The translations under genes and the position numbers were made by a program. From Niallia sp. Man26 (GTDB lineage: Bacteria > Bacillota > Bacilli > Bacillales > Cytobacillaceae), in assembly GCF_022049065.2 (NCBI RefSeq), contig NZ_CP095745.1, forward strand, positions 124,001 through 188,000: a stretch of 64,000 nucleotides of DNA, written 5' to 3'. Positions within the stretch are counted from its first letter, which is position 1. Each line of letters starts with the position of its first letter. Positions 54,568-64,000 of this stretch are shown piece after piece. Below the pieces are notes generated by a model, which was not told the origin of the DNA, did no database searches, and was given only the letters and a program-made list of their open reading frames with translations.

Positions 54568-55954
54568 ATATAAAGTATTTTCAATGTTTGACGGGGTTGG
54601 GGGCTTCGTGGTAGGTCTTGATAACGCAAACTTAACACTCAAAGAAACGTTCTTTGAAACAACAAACACTAATCAATTTGAACCATCTCGTAAATCACAA
54701 GATGCCTTTGAAGTAGGTGTCTATAATTATCCGCATGTTCATCACAGTAATGTTGATATCATGCAGGTTCCAAATGAATATTTCGAGGAAATGAAAGATC
54801 AGGGTGTAAACATGATAGTTGGTGGATTCCCTTGCCAAGACTATTCTGTTGCTCGTTCTAAAAAACATGAATTGGGTATCCAAGGGAAAAAAGGTGTTCT
54901 CTTTTGGGAAATTATTCGTGCGGTTAACCATATGAAACCTGAATATTTGATTTTAGAAAACGTTGATCGTTTACTAAAATCACCATCTTCACAACGTGGA
55001 CGAGACTTTGCAATTATGCTTGGGGCATTTGCTCAACTTGGTTACTCTGTTGAATGGCGTGTGATTAACGCTGCTGATTATGGACGAGCTCAACGCCGTC
55101 GCCGTGTTTTCTTTTACGTGTATCGAAATGACACACCATTTGCCTTGGCAATGGATGCAAAGTATGGAAAACCTGAGAAAGAGCATAATGACATAACATT
55201 TGATGAAGCGACTTTTGATAACTACATCTTCCAAGATGGGTTGTTCGCCCGTCAATTTCCAATTGAACAAGATGCATACAAGAAACGTCACTACTCAGAT
55301 ACATTGTCTATTAAGGACATTCTCAACGAAGAGTACATCGTAGACATTTCTGACAATTTCACAGGTACTATTTGGAATACTGGTATTATGCGTTACGGCC
55401 AATACTTCACGATAGATACGGAACCAGTTAAGGAAGCACCAAAAACATTGGGGGAAATTGTTCAGGAAGCGAAAGAATATTATGTCCATAAAAATGGAGA
55501 AGAAGCGTACAACCAATATATTGCAAAATATCAGTTTGACGATGAAGACCAAAAGCTTAAGAAATTTGAATACTTACGTGGTCCTAAAAAAATTGAGCGA
55601 GTAGCTGAAAATGGCCATAAATATACTTTTAGTGAAGGTGGGATGAGTCCGTATGATTCTCTTGACTTGCCGGGACGTACAATGCTTACAAGTGAAGGTT
55701 CTGTAAACCGATCAACACATTTGCTTAAAGTCGATGGAAGATACCGACTGCTCACACCGATTGAAGCTGAATTATTGCAAGATTTCCCACCAGACTGGAC
55801 AAAGCTCAAGAAAGATAGTCTTGGAAATGTTCATGAGGTTTCAGACCGTATGCGTTTGTTCTTCATGGGAAATGCCTTAGTTACAGGAATTGTTGAACGT
55901 ATAGGTATTGAGTTAGGAGAAATCGTACGAGAGTATAGTACAGTAGAAGTTTAA
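54560..55954 (+). CDS. C5-cytosine DNA methyltransferase (Sau3AI-like modification)
   Basis: This 464-residue enzyme has motif I (FSMFDGVGGFVVGL, a diverged DxFxGxG), motif IV (GGFPCQDYSVARS, with the catalytic Cys), motif VI (YLILENVDRLL), motif VIII (YGRAQRRRRVF) and motifs IX-X at the C-terminus (RLLTPIEAELLQDFP, FMGNALVTGIVERIG). It would transfer methyl to the cytosine of the GATC-type site. Base use is less AT-rich than in its neighbours, consistent with separate acquisition of the R-M locus. Confidence 0.93.
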   Translation: MSKYKVFSMFDGVGGFVVGLDNANLTLKETFFETTNTNQFEPSRKSQDAFEVGVYNYPHVHHSNVDIMQVPNEYFEEMKDQGVNMIVGGFPCQDYSVARSKKHELGIQGKKGVLFWEIIRAVNHMKPEYLILENVDRLLKSPSSQRGRDFAIMLGAFAQLGYSVEWRVINAADYGRAQRRRRVFFYVYRNDTPFALAMDAKYGKPEKEHNDITFDEATFDNYIFQDGLFARQFPIEQDAYKKRHYSDTLSIKDILNEEYIVDISDNFTGTIWNTGIMRYGQYFTIDTEPVKEAPKTLGEIVQEAKEYYVHKNGEEAYNQYIAKYQFDDEDQKLKKFEYLRGPKKIERVAENGHKYTFSEGGMSPYDSLDLPGRTMLTSEGSVNRSTHLLKVDGRYRLLTPIEAELLQDFPPDWTKLKKDSLGNVHEVSDRMRLFFMGNALVTGIVERIGIELGEIVREYSTVEV

Positions 55955-55968
55955 AAGAATATGGTGTT

Positions 55969-56004
55969 TAGCTAAAGGACTCATAATCGAGTCCTTATCT
56001 AGCT
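55969..56004. terminator. Terminator between convergent genes
   Basis: Hairpin agctaaaggactc-ataatc-gagtccttatctagct, overlapping the stop of the EcsC-like gene. Confidence 0.65.
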
Positions 56005-56683
56005 ATACCATATCAATAATTTCAGGGTCATCATTACTATTAATGCTTGGGTCTTGAATAAACAGCTTGAATGCAACATTCCCTATAGTATTTGTAGCAA
56101 CCGCATCTACGGTACCGCCAATAATTCCTCCTGCAAAAGGCACCATCTTACCTAAATTTATGACTCCTTTTTCTCCAAACTTTGTTAGTAAACGAAAGCC
56201 TACAGTTTGGTTGATTTTTTTTATTACTTCGAAAGGGATTTTTTTAATACCGGTTACTGCAAGTTTTTTTCCTAACTGAACACCAGCATTTTTAAGAATA
56301 TCTTTAGCTCCATTTCCGGCTAAACAGGCATAAACAAAAGATTTAACCTGGTCATCTTTTACATCATAGCCACCCATATGTGCAATAGCTGCGACCATTC
56401 TCATTTGAACTAAAATAACGCTAGTTATATTAACGGGTACAGCAACAGGTAATGTAATAAGTCCTCCCAAACCTGTTAAAAATCCACTTGTAGCACTTTT
56501 AGTGTTTTGCCATAATATTAAATTTTTAACTTTTTCATCTAAGGTTCCACTTTTATGTAAGTAACTATCAGCTAATTCTATGGCCGTGTCCATTCCAGGC
56601 ACACCACCATTAATTGCTTTATCATAAGACCAATCTAAAGCCTTCATTATTGTGTCGTGTGTTAAAGATTTAGTTTTAGACAA
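56003..56683 (-). CDS. EcsC-family protein
   Basis: The frame can start at GTG 56692, but AAAGGTG spacing favours TTG 56683. The protein (about 226 residues) has the EcsC-family layout: an N-terminal helical part, a hydrophobic hairpin (GFLTGLGGLITLPVAVPVN), MRMVAAIAHMGGYD and a Gly-rich C-terminal stretch (VPFAGGIIGGTVDAVATNTI). The family is membrane-associated with no settled function and is found in some conflict loci. It is convergent with the methyltransferase gene. Confidence 0.75.
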   Translation of the reverse strand: MSKTKSLTHDTIMKALDWSYDKAINGGVPGMDTAIELADSYLHKSGTLDEKVKNLILWQNTKSATSGFLTGLGGLITLPVAVPVNITSVILVQMRMVAAIAHMGGYDVKDDQVKSFVYACLAGNGAKDILKNAGVQLGKKLAVTGIKKIPFEVIKKINQTVGFRLLTKFGEKGVINLGKMVPFAGGIIGGTVDAVATNTIGNVAFKLFIQDPSINSNDDPEIIDMV

Positions 56684-56774
56684 TTTCCTCACCTTTCTCT
56701 TAGAGAAATTATGGTAATATTATACTATAAAACCAAGTGCGAAAAATACTATTTTTCTCTTAAATAATAATAAA

Positions 56775-57165
56775 TGATGTGTGAGTTTGCCTATAGAAGT
56801 TTGGATATGGAAGGTAAATGGCGGTAAAAGGTAGATATTTCTGTAATTGAATCAGATAAAAGTTAGAAGATATATTGTCGGTAGATTTCTCTATTCTATC
56901 TAAAAATCTTTTAAAAGTTCAAACAGAGTATGGAAAATATATAGATATGCTCGCAATAGATGAAGAGGGAAACCTACATATTATTGAATTAAAGAACAAA
57001 TGAGCACCAAAAGAAGAAGTAGCTCAAGCATTAGGCTATGCTTCCTGGTACAAAATCTTTCATATGAACAAGTATTAAGAAATTTTGAGGATGAAAATAA
57101 CGGACCCTTTGAAGAAGCATTTGCTGGAAAAACGGATATAGAAGCTGTTAAAGAAAACTGGATAA
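56775..57165 (+). pseudogene. Decayed NucS/DUF91-like nuclease
   Basis: Frames joined by eye read VQTEYGKYIDMLAIDEEGNL, HIIELKNK, stop, EEVAQALGYASWYK and then FEEAFAGKTDIEAVKENW. The D...IELK core is the PD-(D/E)XK motif of NucS/DUF91-type proteins. Stops and a frameshift show that it is dead. Confidence 0.7.
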
Positions 57166-57232
57166 GATGAAGTCTAAAACTAGAAAAGAGAAAGAAACAG
57201 TTATTGAAAGTGGAACTTCTTTTTAGTGAGGT

Positions 57233-57790
57233 ATGAATATGTTGAAAAATAATAATACATCAGTTGAGAATTTAGTTTATAAAAGGGCTGTAGATTGGTT
57301 AGTAATAAACTATAATGCAATAAAATTAATGGATCCAGAATCTAGACATACCTTTCAAAATAGTACGAATTTTATCCAAGGTTTCGTATATAGATGTTTA
57401 AGGTCCTCTGCAAAAGAAACTTTAGATATTAATTATGATTGGAATGGTATAGGGGTACATAAATATATTTCCCCAATAGCTTTAGAATTGTATGATAATA
57501 ACAAAAAAACTTCATACATAAAGGAACACGTAGTATGTAAAAATATATATTTCAAAGATATAATTAAGGAACTAAAAAAAGATTCTCCTGATGAAGGGAC
57601 CATTGGTAATGTCCTATTAAAGTATTACTTTACAGCTCTCATAACTAAAGAAGAGGATAAAAAATTAGATGAAAAAGGTCTAAGAAGGGTAATGTGTGTA
57701 AATGAGGAATGGGATTATGAAAGTTTGTTTATAAGGTATGAAATAGCAGGGGTCGAATTAGTTGAAAATCCATACTATGTCTTAAAGTAG
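57233..57790 (+). CDS. Hypothetical protein, 185 residues
   Basis: GTGAGG precedes two in-frame ATGs (57233 and 57239); the second has the better spacing. The product is soluble and helical (FIQGFVYRCLRSSAKETL, then TSYIKEHVVCKNIYFKDIIK). No domain recognised. It follows the dead nuclease gene and may once have been its partner. Confidence 0.5.
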   Translation: MNMLKNNNTSVENLVYKRAVDWLVINYNAIKLMDPESRHTFQNSTNFIQGFVYRCLRSSAKETLDINYDWNGIGVHKYISPIALELYDNNKKTSYIKEHVVCKNIYFKDIIKELKKDSPDEGTIGNVLLKYYFTALITKEEDKKLDEKGLRRVMCVNEEWDYESLFIRYEIAGVELVENPYYVLK

Positions 57791-58122
57791 AGTTTAAAAG
57801 TGTTGTTGATGATAATGGAAATTATAAGAAAAACACCAACAATGAACACTACTGACCGCTCGTTAGCACAAAATGATTCCGCTTTAAGGAAAGGTTTCAG
57901 CTTATTCCCTTTTTCGTGAAGAAGACCGAGGGCGTTCTGAAGAAATTATCAGAAAAAAGGATAACTATTTGTTTTCGTATTCTTTATATCTCATTTGTTC
58001 ACCTCTTTTTTAATAGTCCAGTAAAGGGTTTTATTCCTATTTAATAAGTTGATTTCATTTTTTGTGATAATCTGGTAAATTGTTTAAAGTAAGAAGTTGC
58101 TTTTAAACAGGGGGACATTAGA
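57791..58122. other. Gap with no visible gene
   Basis: About 330 bases with stops in all frames. Nothing distinctive. Confidence 0.4.
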
Positions 58123-58356
58123 TTGGAAAAAAAACTAGTGAAAACGGGGATTTATACATTTATTGTTTCATTTTGCCTATTAGTAATCTTTAAGAATCGA
58201 GAAATAAGTGAGACAGATGAAGAGGGTTGGACATCAGTTACTGAAATCCCTTATTCTGAGCATTTCTTTGCTATTTTTAAGTATTCTATCATTATTTCTC
58301 TCATCGCTGTTTTAGTCATGTTGTTATGTATATTTGCAAAAAAGACTAAATCATAA
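58123..58356 (+). CDS. Small two-TM membrane protein
   Basis: The start is TTG 58123, after a GGGGG stretch. The 77-residue product has two hydrophobic helices (GIYTFIVSFCLLVIF; YSIIISLIAVLVMLLCIF) separated by an acidic loop. A terminator follows directly. The function is unknown. Confidence 0.55.
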   Translation: MEKKLVKTGIYTFIVSFCLLVIFKNREISETDEEGWTSVTEIPYSEHFFAIFKYSIIISLIAVLVMLLCIFAKKTKS

Positions 58357-58370
58357 ATATTAAAGACATT

Positions 58371-58391
58371 AGCTGCTTTGGCAGCTTTTTT
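58371..58391 (+). terminator. Terminator of the small membrane protein gene
   Basis: agctgc-tttg-gcagct followed by six T. Confidence 0.8.
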
Positions 58392-58488
58392 ATTCCTTTT
58401 TTTAACAAAAAAAAGGAATAGTTGTAACTGTAAACCTGTGATAAACTAACCATAAAAATATCATGAAGCGAGAGTGGAAAACAATACT

Positions 58489-60642
58489 ATGAAAAAGGTA
58501 TTCTGTTACGGACTAATTTTTTCCTTAATATTATTATTATTACCTCATCAATCATTGGCAGATAATAAGATTGAGAATACAATTAAGTATATTCCTAATA
58601 AAGATAATTTATTAACAGGGGCTATTGAACAAGAAGGGCAAATTAATACTTATGAAATAACTCCTACGTCAAGTGGAGACATGGCTATTACTCAGATAGA
58701 TGATGCTAGGATATGGGCGGTCCTTTATGATGAAAATATGAATTCTATGGATATGATTCGCGATCCTTCTGTTTTTCAAGTTGAAAAAGGACATCGTTAC
58801 TACTTAAAGGTCAAAATGTTAATTAATATCCCTGAAAAGACGAGTAATTACCAATTTAAAGTTATTATGCCTAATGATAATCCAAGTTGGGACGAATGGA
58901 ATGAACCTAATGACACTAATGGTTTAGCTTACCCTCTCCAAAGCGGGAAGGAAGCTGCGAGTAAGTTAGAGTATAAAGGTGATCGTAATATATATAAGAT
59001 TAACGTCACAAAGGAAGGACAAATTTTTGGAACAGTATCAAATGAAAAACCATTTATTCAAGTGTATGATAGTACCGGGAAAAATGTAACTTGGAGGATG
59101 GGACATAATCCTGATGGACAATATATAGAGCCATTTGCTTGGGTAACTCCTGGAATTTATTATATAACTGTTGGATCTCCCACAGATGAACTGGAATCCT
59201 ATAATATAAAGTTCACTTATCCTACAGATGTTAAAGTAGAGCAAGACGTGTTCGGTGAACCAAATGATGTTTTACAAGAAGCAAAACTTATAGAGCCAGA
59301 TAAGATGTATAATTTTAAATTTGAAGATGAATTTGATGTTGACTGGTATAAGTTTGTTTTAACAGAACCTAAAAAAGTAGCTTTTGAGGGCAACCATGAC
59401 CAATTAGATATTGGTATTATTAAGGGATTGAATGAACAAGGTGAATTTATAGAAGAAATATATGGAGAATCCAAAATAGGAAAAGATAAATTCCAGCAAA
59501 CTTCTGATGTGTTACAACCTGGAACCTACTATTTTAAAGTTTATAGATACAATAGTTGGGGAGGACAGGAAAAAAGTCTAAAGAAAGGTAACTACACATT
59601 AAAACTAACTTACGTATCTCCTAATGATGTTAATACTATAGACTTGCCCTTAGAACAACCATTTACATCTACAATAGATTATTCTTTTGACAAAGATGGT
59701 TATTATTATCATGATCCTAATTTTACTGGAGTAATGCAAATACGTATAAAGTCAAAAACACCTGTTGATATTTCAGTATCCAACCCATATGTAAAACCAG
59801 TAATCACCAAAGAAGGGGAAGAAACAGTCTATACTTTCTTTGTATGGAAACAAGAAAGGTATGCTATTGTGGTCTCCTCTCCAAAAGGTGAGTATGGGGA
59901 CACAGCAACTTATACATTCACTGCAACTAGAAAAGAAAAAACTACCGGACCTGAGATAAGTGGAGTACAAGACGTTTCTATTCCGATGGGAGGGTCTTTT
60001 GACGCTAAAGAGGGTGTCACAGCCTTTGATATTTCAGAAGGTAACCTAACCAGATGGATTGACATAAGTGGAGAAGTTGATGTTAAAATGCCTGGTACTT
60101 ATAAAATAATATATTCAGCGCAAGACAGTTTTGAAAATAAAACGATAATTACTAGAAAAATTACTGTTTATGATAATGTGAGACCTGTTCTACGTGGGGT
60201 CAAAGATAAAACAATCAATATTAATTCTAAATTTGATCCAAAAGAGGGAGTATCTGCAGAAGATAATATAGATGGGAATATCTCTAAAAATATTATAGTC
60301 ACTGGAAAAGTAAACACTAAGGTTAAAGGAGTTTATACTCTTACTTATAGTATAAAAGACAACAAGGGTAATACTTCCAAGCTTACACGTAAAGTAACTG
60401 TAAGAGATAATGTTAAGCCAGTAATATCAGGAGCGAACAACAAAACAATTAAAAAACACTCCTCATTTAACCCCCAAAAAGGAGTTACAGCGAAAGATAA
60501 TGTAGACGGTAATTTGACCAAAAACATTAAAATAACTGGTATAGTGAATACGAATAGGAAGGGGAGTTACACAGTAACATACTCTGTTATTGACAAGTCA
60601 GGAAATAAAACTACTGTAAAAAGAAAGATAACAGTAAAATAG
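58489..60642 (+). CDS. Secreted Ig-like (DUF5011) repeat protein
   Basis: ATG 58489 begins a signal peptide (VFCYGLIFSLILLLLPHQSLA); GTG 58474 opens the frame but adds only five residues. The mature protein (about 690 residues) has two or three pre-peptidase-like beta modules (NEPNDTNGLAYPLQSGKEAA; FGEPNDVLQEAKLI). Three tandem C-terminal Ig-like repeats of about 75 residues follow, each with a V.A.D...GN(L/I)(T/S)..I signature ending VTYSV.D..GN. It lacks LPXTG or other visible wall anchors. It is probably a secreted or wall-bound accessory protein. Confidence 0.8.
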   Translation: MKKVFCYGLIFSLILLLLPHQSLADNKIENTIKYIPNKDNLLTGAIEQEGQINTYEITPTSSGDMAITQIDDARIWAVLYDENMNSMDMIRDPSVFQVEKGHRYYLKVKMLINIPEKTSNYQFKVIMPNDNPSWDEWNEPNDTNGLAYPLQSGKEAASKLEYKGDRNIYKINVTKEGQIFGTVSNEKPFIQVYDSTGKNVTWRMGHNPDGQYIEPFAWVTPGIYYITVGSPTDELESYNIKFTYPTDVKVEQDVFGEPNDVLQEAKLIEPDKMYNFKFEDEFDVDWYKFVLTEPKKVAFEGNHDQLDIGIIKGLNEQGEFIEEIYGESKIGKDKFQQTSDVLQPGTYYFKVYRYNSWGGQEKSLKKGNYTLKLTYVSPNDVNTIDLPLEQPFTSTIDYSFDKDGYYYHDPNFTGVMQIRIKSKTPVDISVSNPYVKPVITKEGEETVYTFFVWKQERYAIVVSSPKGEYGDTATYTFTATRKEKTTGPEISGVQDVSIPMGGSFDAKEGVTAFDISEGNLTRWIDISGEVDVKMPGTYKIIYSAQDSFENKTIITRKITVYDNVRPVLRGVKDKTININSKFDPKEGVSAEDNIDGNISKNIIVTGKVNTKVKGVYTLTYSIKDNKGNTSKLTRKVTVRDNVKPVISGANNKTIKKHSSFNPQKGVTAKDNVDGNLTKNIKITGIVNTNRKGSYTVTYSVIDKSGNKTTVKRKITVK

Positions 60643-60749
60643 CACAGCATGGATTAAAGAAATCCTAAGAAGATATTTGTCACTTATTTAGAGTTTAATA
60701 ACTAAAAATACTCGATATATTACTAGAAGCATTGATCCAGTAGGATTAA

Positions 60750-61350
60750 TGCTTTTCTTTTTAGAGTTTTATCTGTACCTAAGGTGGGAAGCCAAACTTT
60801 TATTATTAAGAAGTTTCATTAGGAAAGGTAATTATGAATTGAAACGAATTGATTCTATCATGAAAGATTATGGGCTTGTATCTTCCTACAAAGTAGCACA
60901 CCGTTCAAGCCACAGAAAACTCCCTGTGTAATGATTCAGCTCAGCCAAACGAATAGAAATGTAAGTTTCAGCAAACAGAAGTAAAAAAAATAGTCGTCAG
61001 TAATTTAGCATACGATAAAGTCAAAAATAATGGCATTACGTTACGTATGTATCTTTGACGATTTCTATCGCGAAATCATTGGCTTCAGCACAGGGCCCAA
61101 CAAAGATTCGAGCCTTGTCTCACGAGCTTTTTTCCATTCAAGGTGATCTGCGGGATATACAGCTGTTTCACACCGACCATGGTAGCAAGTTTAAAAATCA
61201 CCTTATCAACTAAACCTTAGCGGTCTTCCAGATTGGCCGCTCTCTAAGTATGAAAGGATTCCCAAATAATAACGTTGTGGCGGAATCTACATTTAGTTTC
61301 GGGAATATAAAGATTATTAGCAAAAAGCATGTTTCTATTCTATGTTTTCT
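60750..61350 (+). pseudogene. Decayed IS3-family transposase
   Basis: Fragments in several frames match OrfB: YELKRIDSIMKDYGLVSSYK (N-terminal domain), FTPTMVASLKIT-type sequence around the second Asp (HTDHGSKFKNHL) and GRSLSMKGFPNNNVVAESTF (around the catalytic Glu). Multiple stops and deletions are present. It is a different IS3 subgroup from the element at 32.2 kb. Confidence 0.75.
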
Positions 61351-61401
61351 TTGCTCTGCATAATAATTAATATTCTAAAATTAGAATAGGAGTGATTAGT
61401 A

Positions 61402-61926
61402 ATGACTTCTACAAGACAAGATGCCTGGAAAGAGGAAGAAGACAAATTATTAGTAGATGTTGTTCTCCGTTTAATCAAAGAAGGTGGAACACAACTTCAG
61501 GCATTTGAAGAAGTGGGGAGAGAATTATCTAGATCGTCTGCTGCTTGCGGATTTCGTTGGAACTCATTTCTTCGGAAACAATATAAGGATGACATTACGA
61601 TTGCAAAAAATCATAGAAAGCAGCTCAAAAAAGGAGTACTTATTACAATTGAAAAACCAATATTAGAAGAGAAAGAAGAACAACTCCCTGCTTCAGCAAT
61701 AAAAGATGATGATGAGTTTGAACAGATTATACAATATTTAAAAGTGATAAATAAGAAGGCTTTAGAGCTTCATAAAGTAGAGGAATTTGAAAAAACTATA
61801 TCTGACTTACTTACTGAAAATAAAAAGCTCCAAAAGGAACTTTCTGAGTTAAATACCTCACATAAAGATTTATTAAGCTTGATGGAGAAGGCAAGGGAAA
61901 TGGTCCTTTTTGAAAGAAGAAATTAA
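61402..61926 (+). CDS. RsfA-family sporulation transcription factor
   Basis: This 174-residue protein opens with a Myb-like DNA-binding domain in the RsfA pattern ([20 protein letters not shown], then [18 protein letters not shown] and ACGFRWNSF). A C-terminal coiled coil follows ([20 protein letters not shown]). RsfA proteins fine-tune forespore gene expression, so this points to a spore-forming host. GGAG precedes the ATG and a terminator follows. Confidence 0.85.
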   Translation: MTSTRQDAWKEEEDKLLVDVVLRLIKEGGTQLQAFEEVGRELSRSSAACGFRWNSFLRKQYKDDITIAKNHRKQLKKGVLITIEKPILEEKEEQLPASAIKDDDEFEQIIQYLKVINKKALELHKVEEFEKTISDLLTENKKLQKELSELNTSHKDLLSLMEKAREMVLFERRN

Positions 61927-61955
61927 ACATGTTACCGTAACTAACTTATTGATAA

Positions 61956-61990
61956 AATAAGCAGCTTGGTTGCACCTTGCTGCTTATTTG
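61956..61990 (+). terminator. Terminator of the RsfA-like gene
   Basis: Arms aataagcagc / gctgcttatt with a 13-base loop and a T-containing tail. Confidence 0.75.
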
Positions 61991-62106
61991 CATTATTTTT
62001 TTCAGCCATAAACAATTAAGTAGTAAATAATTTATTTTGTTTATTTTTTAAGATAGTAGTAAAAGAAACTCAAGAATCAATCCAACAGTTTAATTGATTT
62101 ATAACA

Positions 62107-62830
62107 CTAGCAATGCGTTTCAAGCTTTCTTTCATACCATTGTTTAGGGATGATATTCCTTTCTAATTCTAATAATCCCTCAATGATTTGTTCTGCATCA
62201 GCAATGGAGTTAACAAGAGGATCTGTCAACATGGCTCTTCTAAGCTTGTTATAGCTTCCTTCAACAACTACTTCAGCTGTATGTTCATGTGTATCCAACA
62301 CTAACTCTTCCATGCCTCGAATTCCTCGGGGCATTTCACCACTAAGTAAAGGTATTATTCCATCCATATTGACTTCGCATAACAATTCAAGGAAAGATTC
62401 ATCATTCATATTGGTTATGGCACCTTGATTAAGTGTGTTATGGTAGAACGTTTTCCCTAATCCGCCCACCATACTTTCAATAATATCTGTAGCATGATCT
62501 GGTCCAAATGTATTCATATACTCGCTGTTAGGTGTTTTACCACTAAGGAAGCTATCAATCTGGTGCCACATCTCATTATGTCGTTTATAACGGTCTTCCG
62601 TTTCCCAAATGGATAATGGTGGTATCGTATCTTTTAGCTTTCCGAGCCCTTGCCAATAAGGAACATATTCCTTGGTATGAGAAGTACAGGTTGGTACATA
62701 GCCAAAAATATTGTATAGTTGGTAGCTTATGAAATCGTTGTAAAGAGCCTTGCACCAGTATCATCACCTACAGTTTCTGTCTCCGCTGTAAGTCTCAATG
62801 ATTCAGCAATGGAAGAAACCCGGAAGGTTA
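62107..62830 (-). pseudogene. C-terminal remnant of a GH4 glycosidase
   Basis: An open minus-strand frame reads DFISYQLYNIFGYVPTCTSH, YVPYWQGLGKL, then MWHQIDSFLSG and on to TAVVVEGSYNKLRRAMLTDP and ERNIIPKQWYE. This is the C-terminal half of NAD-dependent family 4 glycosidases. The upstream part (around 62750) continues in a shifted frame (VGDDTGARLF) and the NAD-binding N-terminus is missing. It is truncated and frameshifted, hence dead. Confidence 0.8.
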
Positions 62831-63110
62831 ACCTAAAAAATTAAACTATTTTTGTGAAACCTAATTAATAAATAAACGTATAGAAATAAACAAGATAATA
62901 CTATTTTGTAAAACATGGTGAGAGAAGTACTATATACAACTAAAAGGTGAGAAGATATCTTGATGGCTCATGTTAATTAAAAGATTAGACGAAATATTAT
63001 TAAATGTAGAGCTTTACTTATTAGGTAAGGCTCTTTTTTATTTTATATAAACAATTAACATTTTTGTATACATAGTCAGCTCAGTTTCGTTATAAGTGAT
63101 GAAAGGAGTG
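62831..63110. other. Gap with terminator
   Basis: AT-rich. A hairpin agagctttac / gtaaggctct plus six T lies at 63008-63040. No gene. Confidence 0.5.
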
Positions 63111-63114
63111 AAAA

Positions 63115-63355
63115 TGGTGCAGCCCTCAAATGAAGAAATAACAAAATTATCAAACGAAATATATCAATAGCTATGCTCGATGGGGGAAAATCCTCAAGAT
63201 GCTAAGGAAATTGTTCAAGAATCTTAATATCGGGGTTTCTTGTACATAGAAGGGATAAACACAAGCTCATTTATATTTTGGCTTTACAGAGTTTCCATTA
63301 ATCAATATTACGATATATATAGGAAAAACAAACGTTATACAATCATAAATCCCCC
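63115..63355 (+). pseudogene. Decayed ECF sigma factor
   Basis: Frames read PSNEEITKLSNEIYQ, stop, NPQDAKEIVQES, stop, YRGFLYIEGINTSSFIFWLY and RVSINQYYDIYRKNKRYTI. The D-A-x-x-I-V-Q-E segment and the W-L-x-x-V-S-I-N-x-x-x-D segment are region 2 of sigma-70 proteins. Two stops inactivate it. Confidence 0.75.
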
Positions 63356-63583
63356 TCTTTTTTTCATGAACAAAAGCACTACTCTACAAACTATGTAACA
63401 ATTTTTTAGATAGAGAGTGTTATTCAGGCTATTTTAGAGATTTCCTTCGAGTTTTAAAAAATCCCACCCACTTTTTTTTAATTAACTTTCCATTTAACTT
63501 TTGTAATAGTTATTTTTTAAAAAAGTTGAAACGAATTGAAATGTTCATTTATCTAACAGTTAGTAAAGAAAGGAGAGGCAAAA

Positions 63584-64000
63584 GTGGAAGAAAAGCTGAA
63601 ATTAATAATCAAGGCTAAAAAAGGGGATGCAGTTGCTTTTCAAGAATTGATCCATATGGAAAAAGAGAAACTATATAAAATGGCCTATATATACATGAAA
63701 AATGAAGATGAGGCTTTGGAAGTTTTCCAGGAAACGGTTTATCTGGCTTTTAAATCAATAAAAAAGCTCAAAGAGGAACTGTATTTTTCAACATGGATTA
63801 TCAGAATTCTAATCAATACATCAATTTCAACTCTACGAAAGAAGAAGAATGTGGTATTGCTAAACAAAGAAATATTAGACAATATGGCTAGTTACAAAAT
63901 GGAGGATAGAACGGATGTTCAAATTGACTTAATTAATGCATTAAACGAAATAGATGAGAAATATAAGACAGTCTTGTTACTAAGGTACTATCAGGATTAT
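63584..64000 (+). CDS. ECF sigma factor, partial at the right edge
   Basis: The start is GTG 63584 with AGGAGAGG upstream. 139 residues are visible. Region 2 is MAYIYMKNEDEALEVFQET (core binding) and STWIIRILINTSISTLRKKK (-10 recognition). Region 4 begins with LINALNEIDEKYKTVLLLRYY and runs off the window. A TGAAAC motif near 63526 could be part of a self-recognised ECF promoter. SigV/SigX-like factors respond to envelope stress; an anti-sigma gene would be expected just beyond the edge. Confidence 0.85.
   Translation, partial: MEEKLKLIIKAKKGDAVAFQELIHMEKEKLYKMAYIYMKNEDEALEVFQETVYLAFKSIKKLKEELYFSTWIIRILINTSISTLRKKKNVVLLNKEILDNMASYKMEDRTDVQIDLINALNEIDEKYKTVLLLRYYQDY

Noticed and set aside
54695..55809. 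Several minus-strand frames inside the methyltransferase gene
   Set aside because: They lie opposite a fully motif-bearing gene and have no start signals.

Overview
The window reads as part of a large, low-GC plasmid (or plasmid-derived integrated region) of a spore-forming Bacillaceae host. Supporting this are AGGAGG-type ribosome sites, frequent GTG and TTG starts, an RsfA-type sporulation regulator and an ECF sigma factor. Both ends cut through genes. No tRNA, rRNA or CRISPR array was seen. All calls come from reading the sequence; no search was run.

Layout. 0-3.6 kb (minus strand): a Tad/type II secretion-like operon (CpaF-type ATPase, two TadB/TadC-like membrane proteins, small one-TM proteins). 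3.6-6.1 kb: a MucBP-repeat surface protein that lacks a start codon and signal peptide and runs into the end of an unrelated gene. 6.2-9 kb: a two-component system with a small third gene, divergent from an XRE regulator. 9.2-16 kb: two replication modules and one partition module. The first is a Rep gene with a convincing countertranscribed RNA in its leader and a helically phased repeat array behind it. The second is a Rep_3-type initiator with about 16 iterons and an AT-rich stretch. The partition module is an actin-like ParM, a ParR-like partner and a palindromic centromere-like region. 16-18.4 kb: a MerR-like DNA-binding protein with upstream repeats, a Fic toxin-antitoxin pair and a decayed second fic copy. 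18.6-21.4 kb: a MobQ mobilization module with a recognisable nic site. 22.2-24.7 kb: a complete IS21-family element with a 5-bp target duplication.

25-34 kb is sparse accessory DNA: small secreted proteins, lipoproteins, an IS3-family element with an in-frame stop, and several decayed genes. 34.5-56 kb is a defence and conflict island. It holds a predicted modified-DNA-dependent HNH endonuclease, a possible second nuclease of the beta-beta-alpha-metal type, a PD-(D/E)XK protein with a coupled partner, a GIY-YIG protein, an unrecognised operon of glycine-zipper membrane proteins with an EVE/PUA-like protein, another Cys/His nuclease-like protein, an LXG polymorphic toxin with a deaminase-like tip and its immunity gene, and a Sau3AI-like GATC restriction-modification system with its own controller.

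56-64 kb mixes an EcsC-family protein, a large secreted Ig-like repeat protein, RsfA, a partial ECF sigma factor, and decayed copies of NucS-like, IS3 transposase, GH4 glycosidase and sigma-factor genes. The best candidates for something undescribed are the 39.6-43.3 kb operon, the 36.9-38.2 kb nuclease-partner pair, and the antisense-RNA replication control region at 10.85-11.05 kb.
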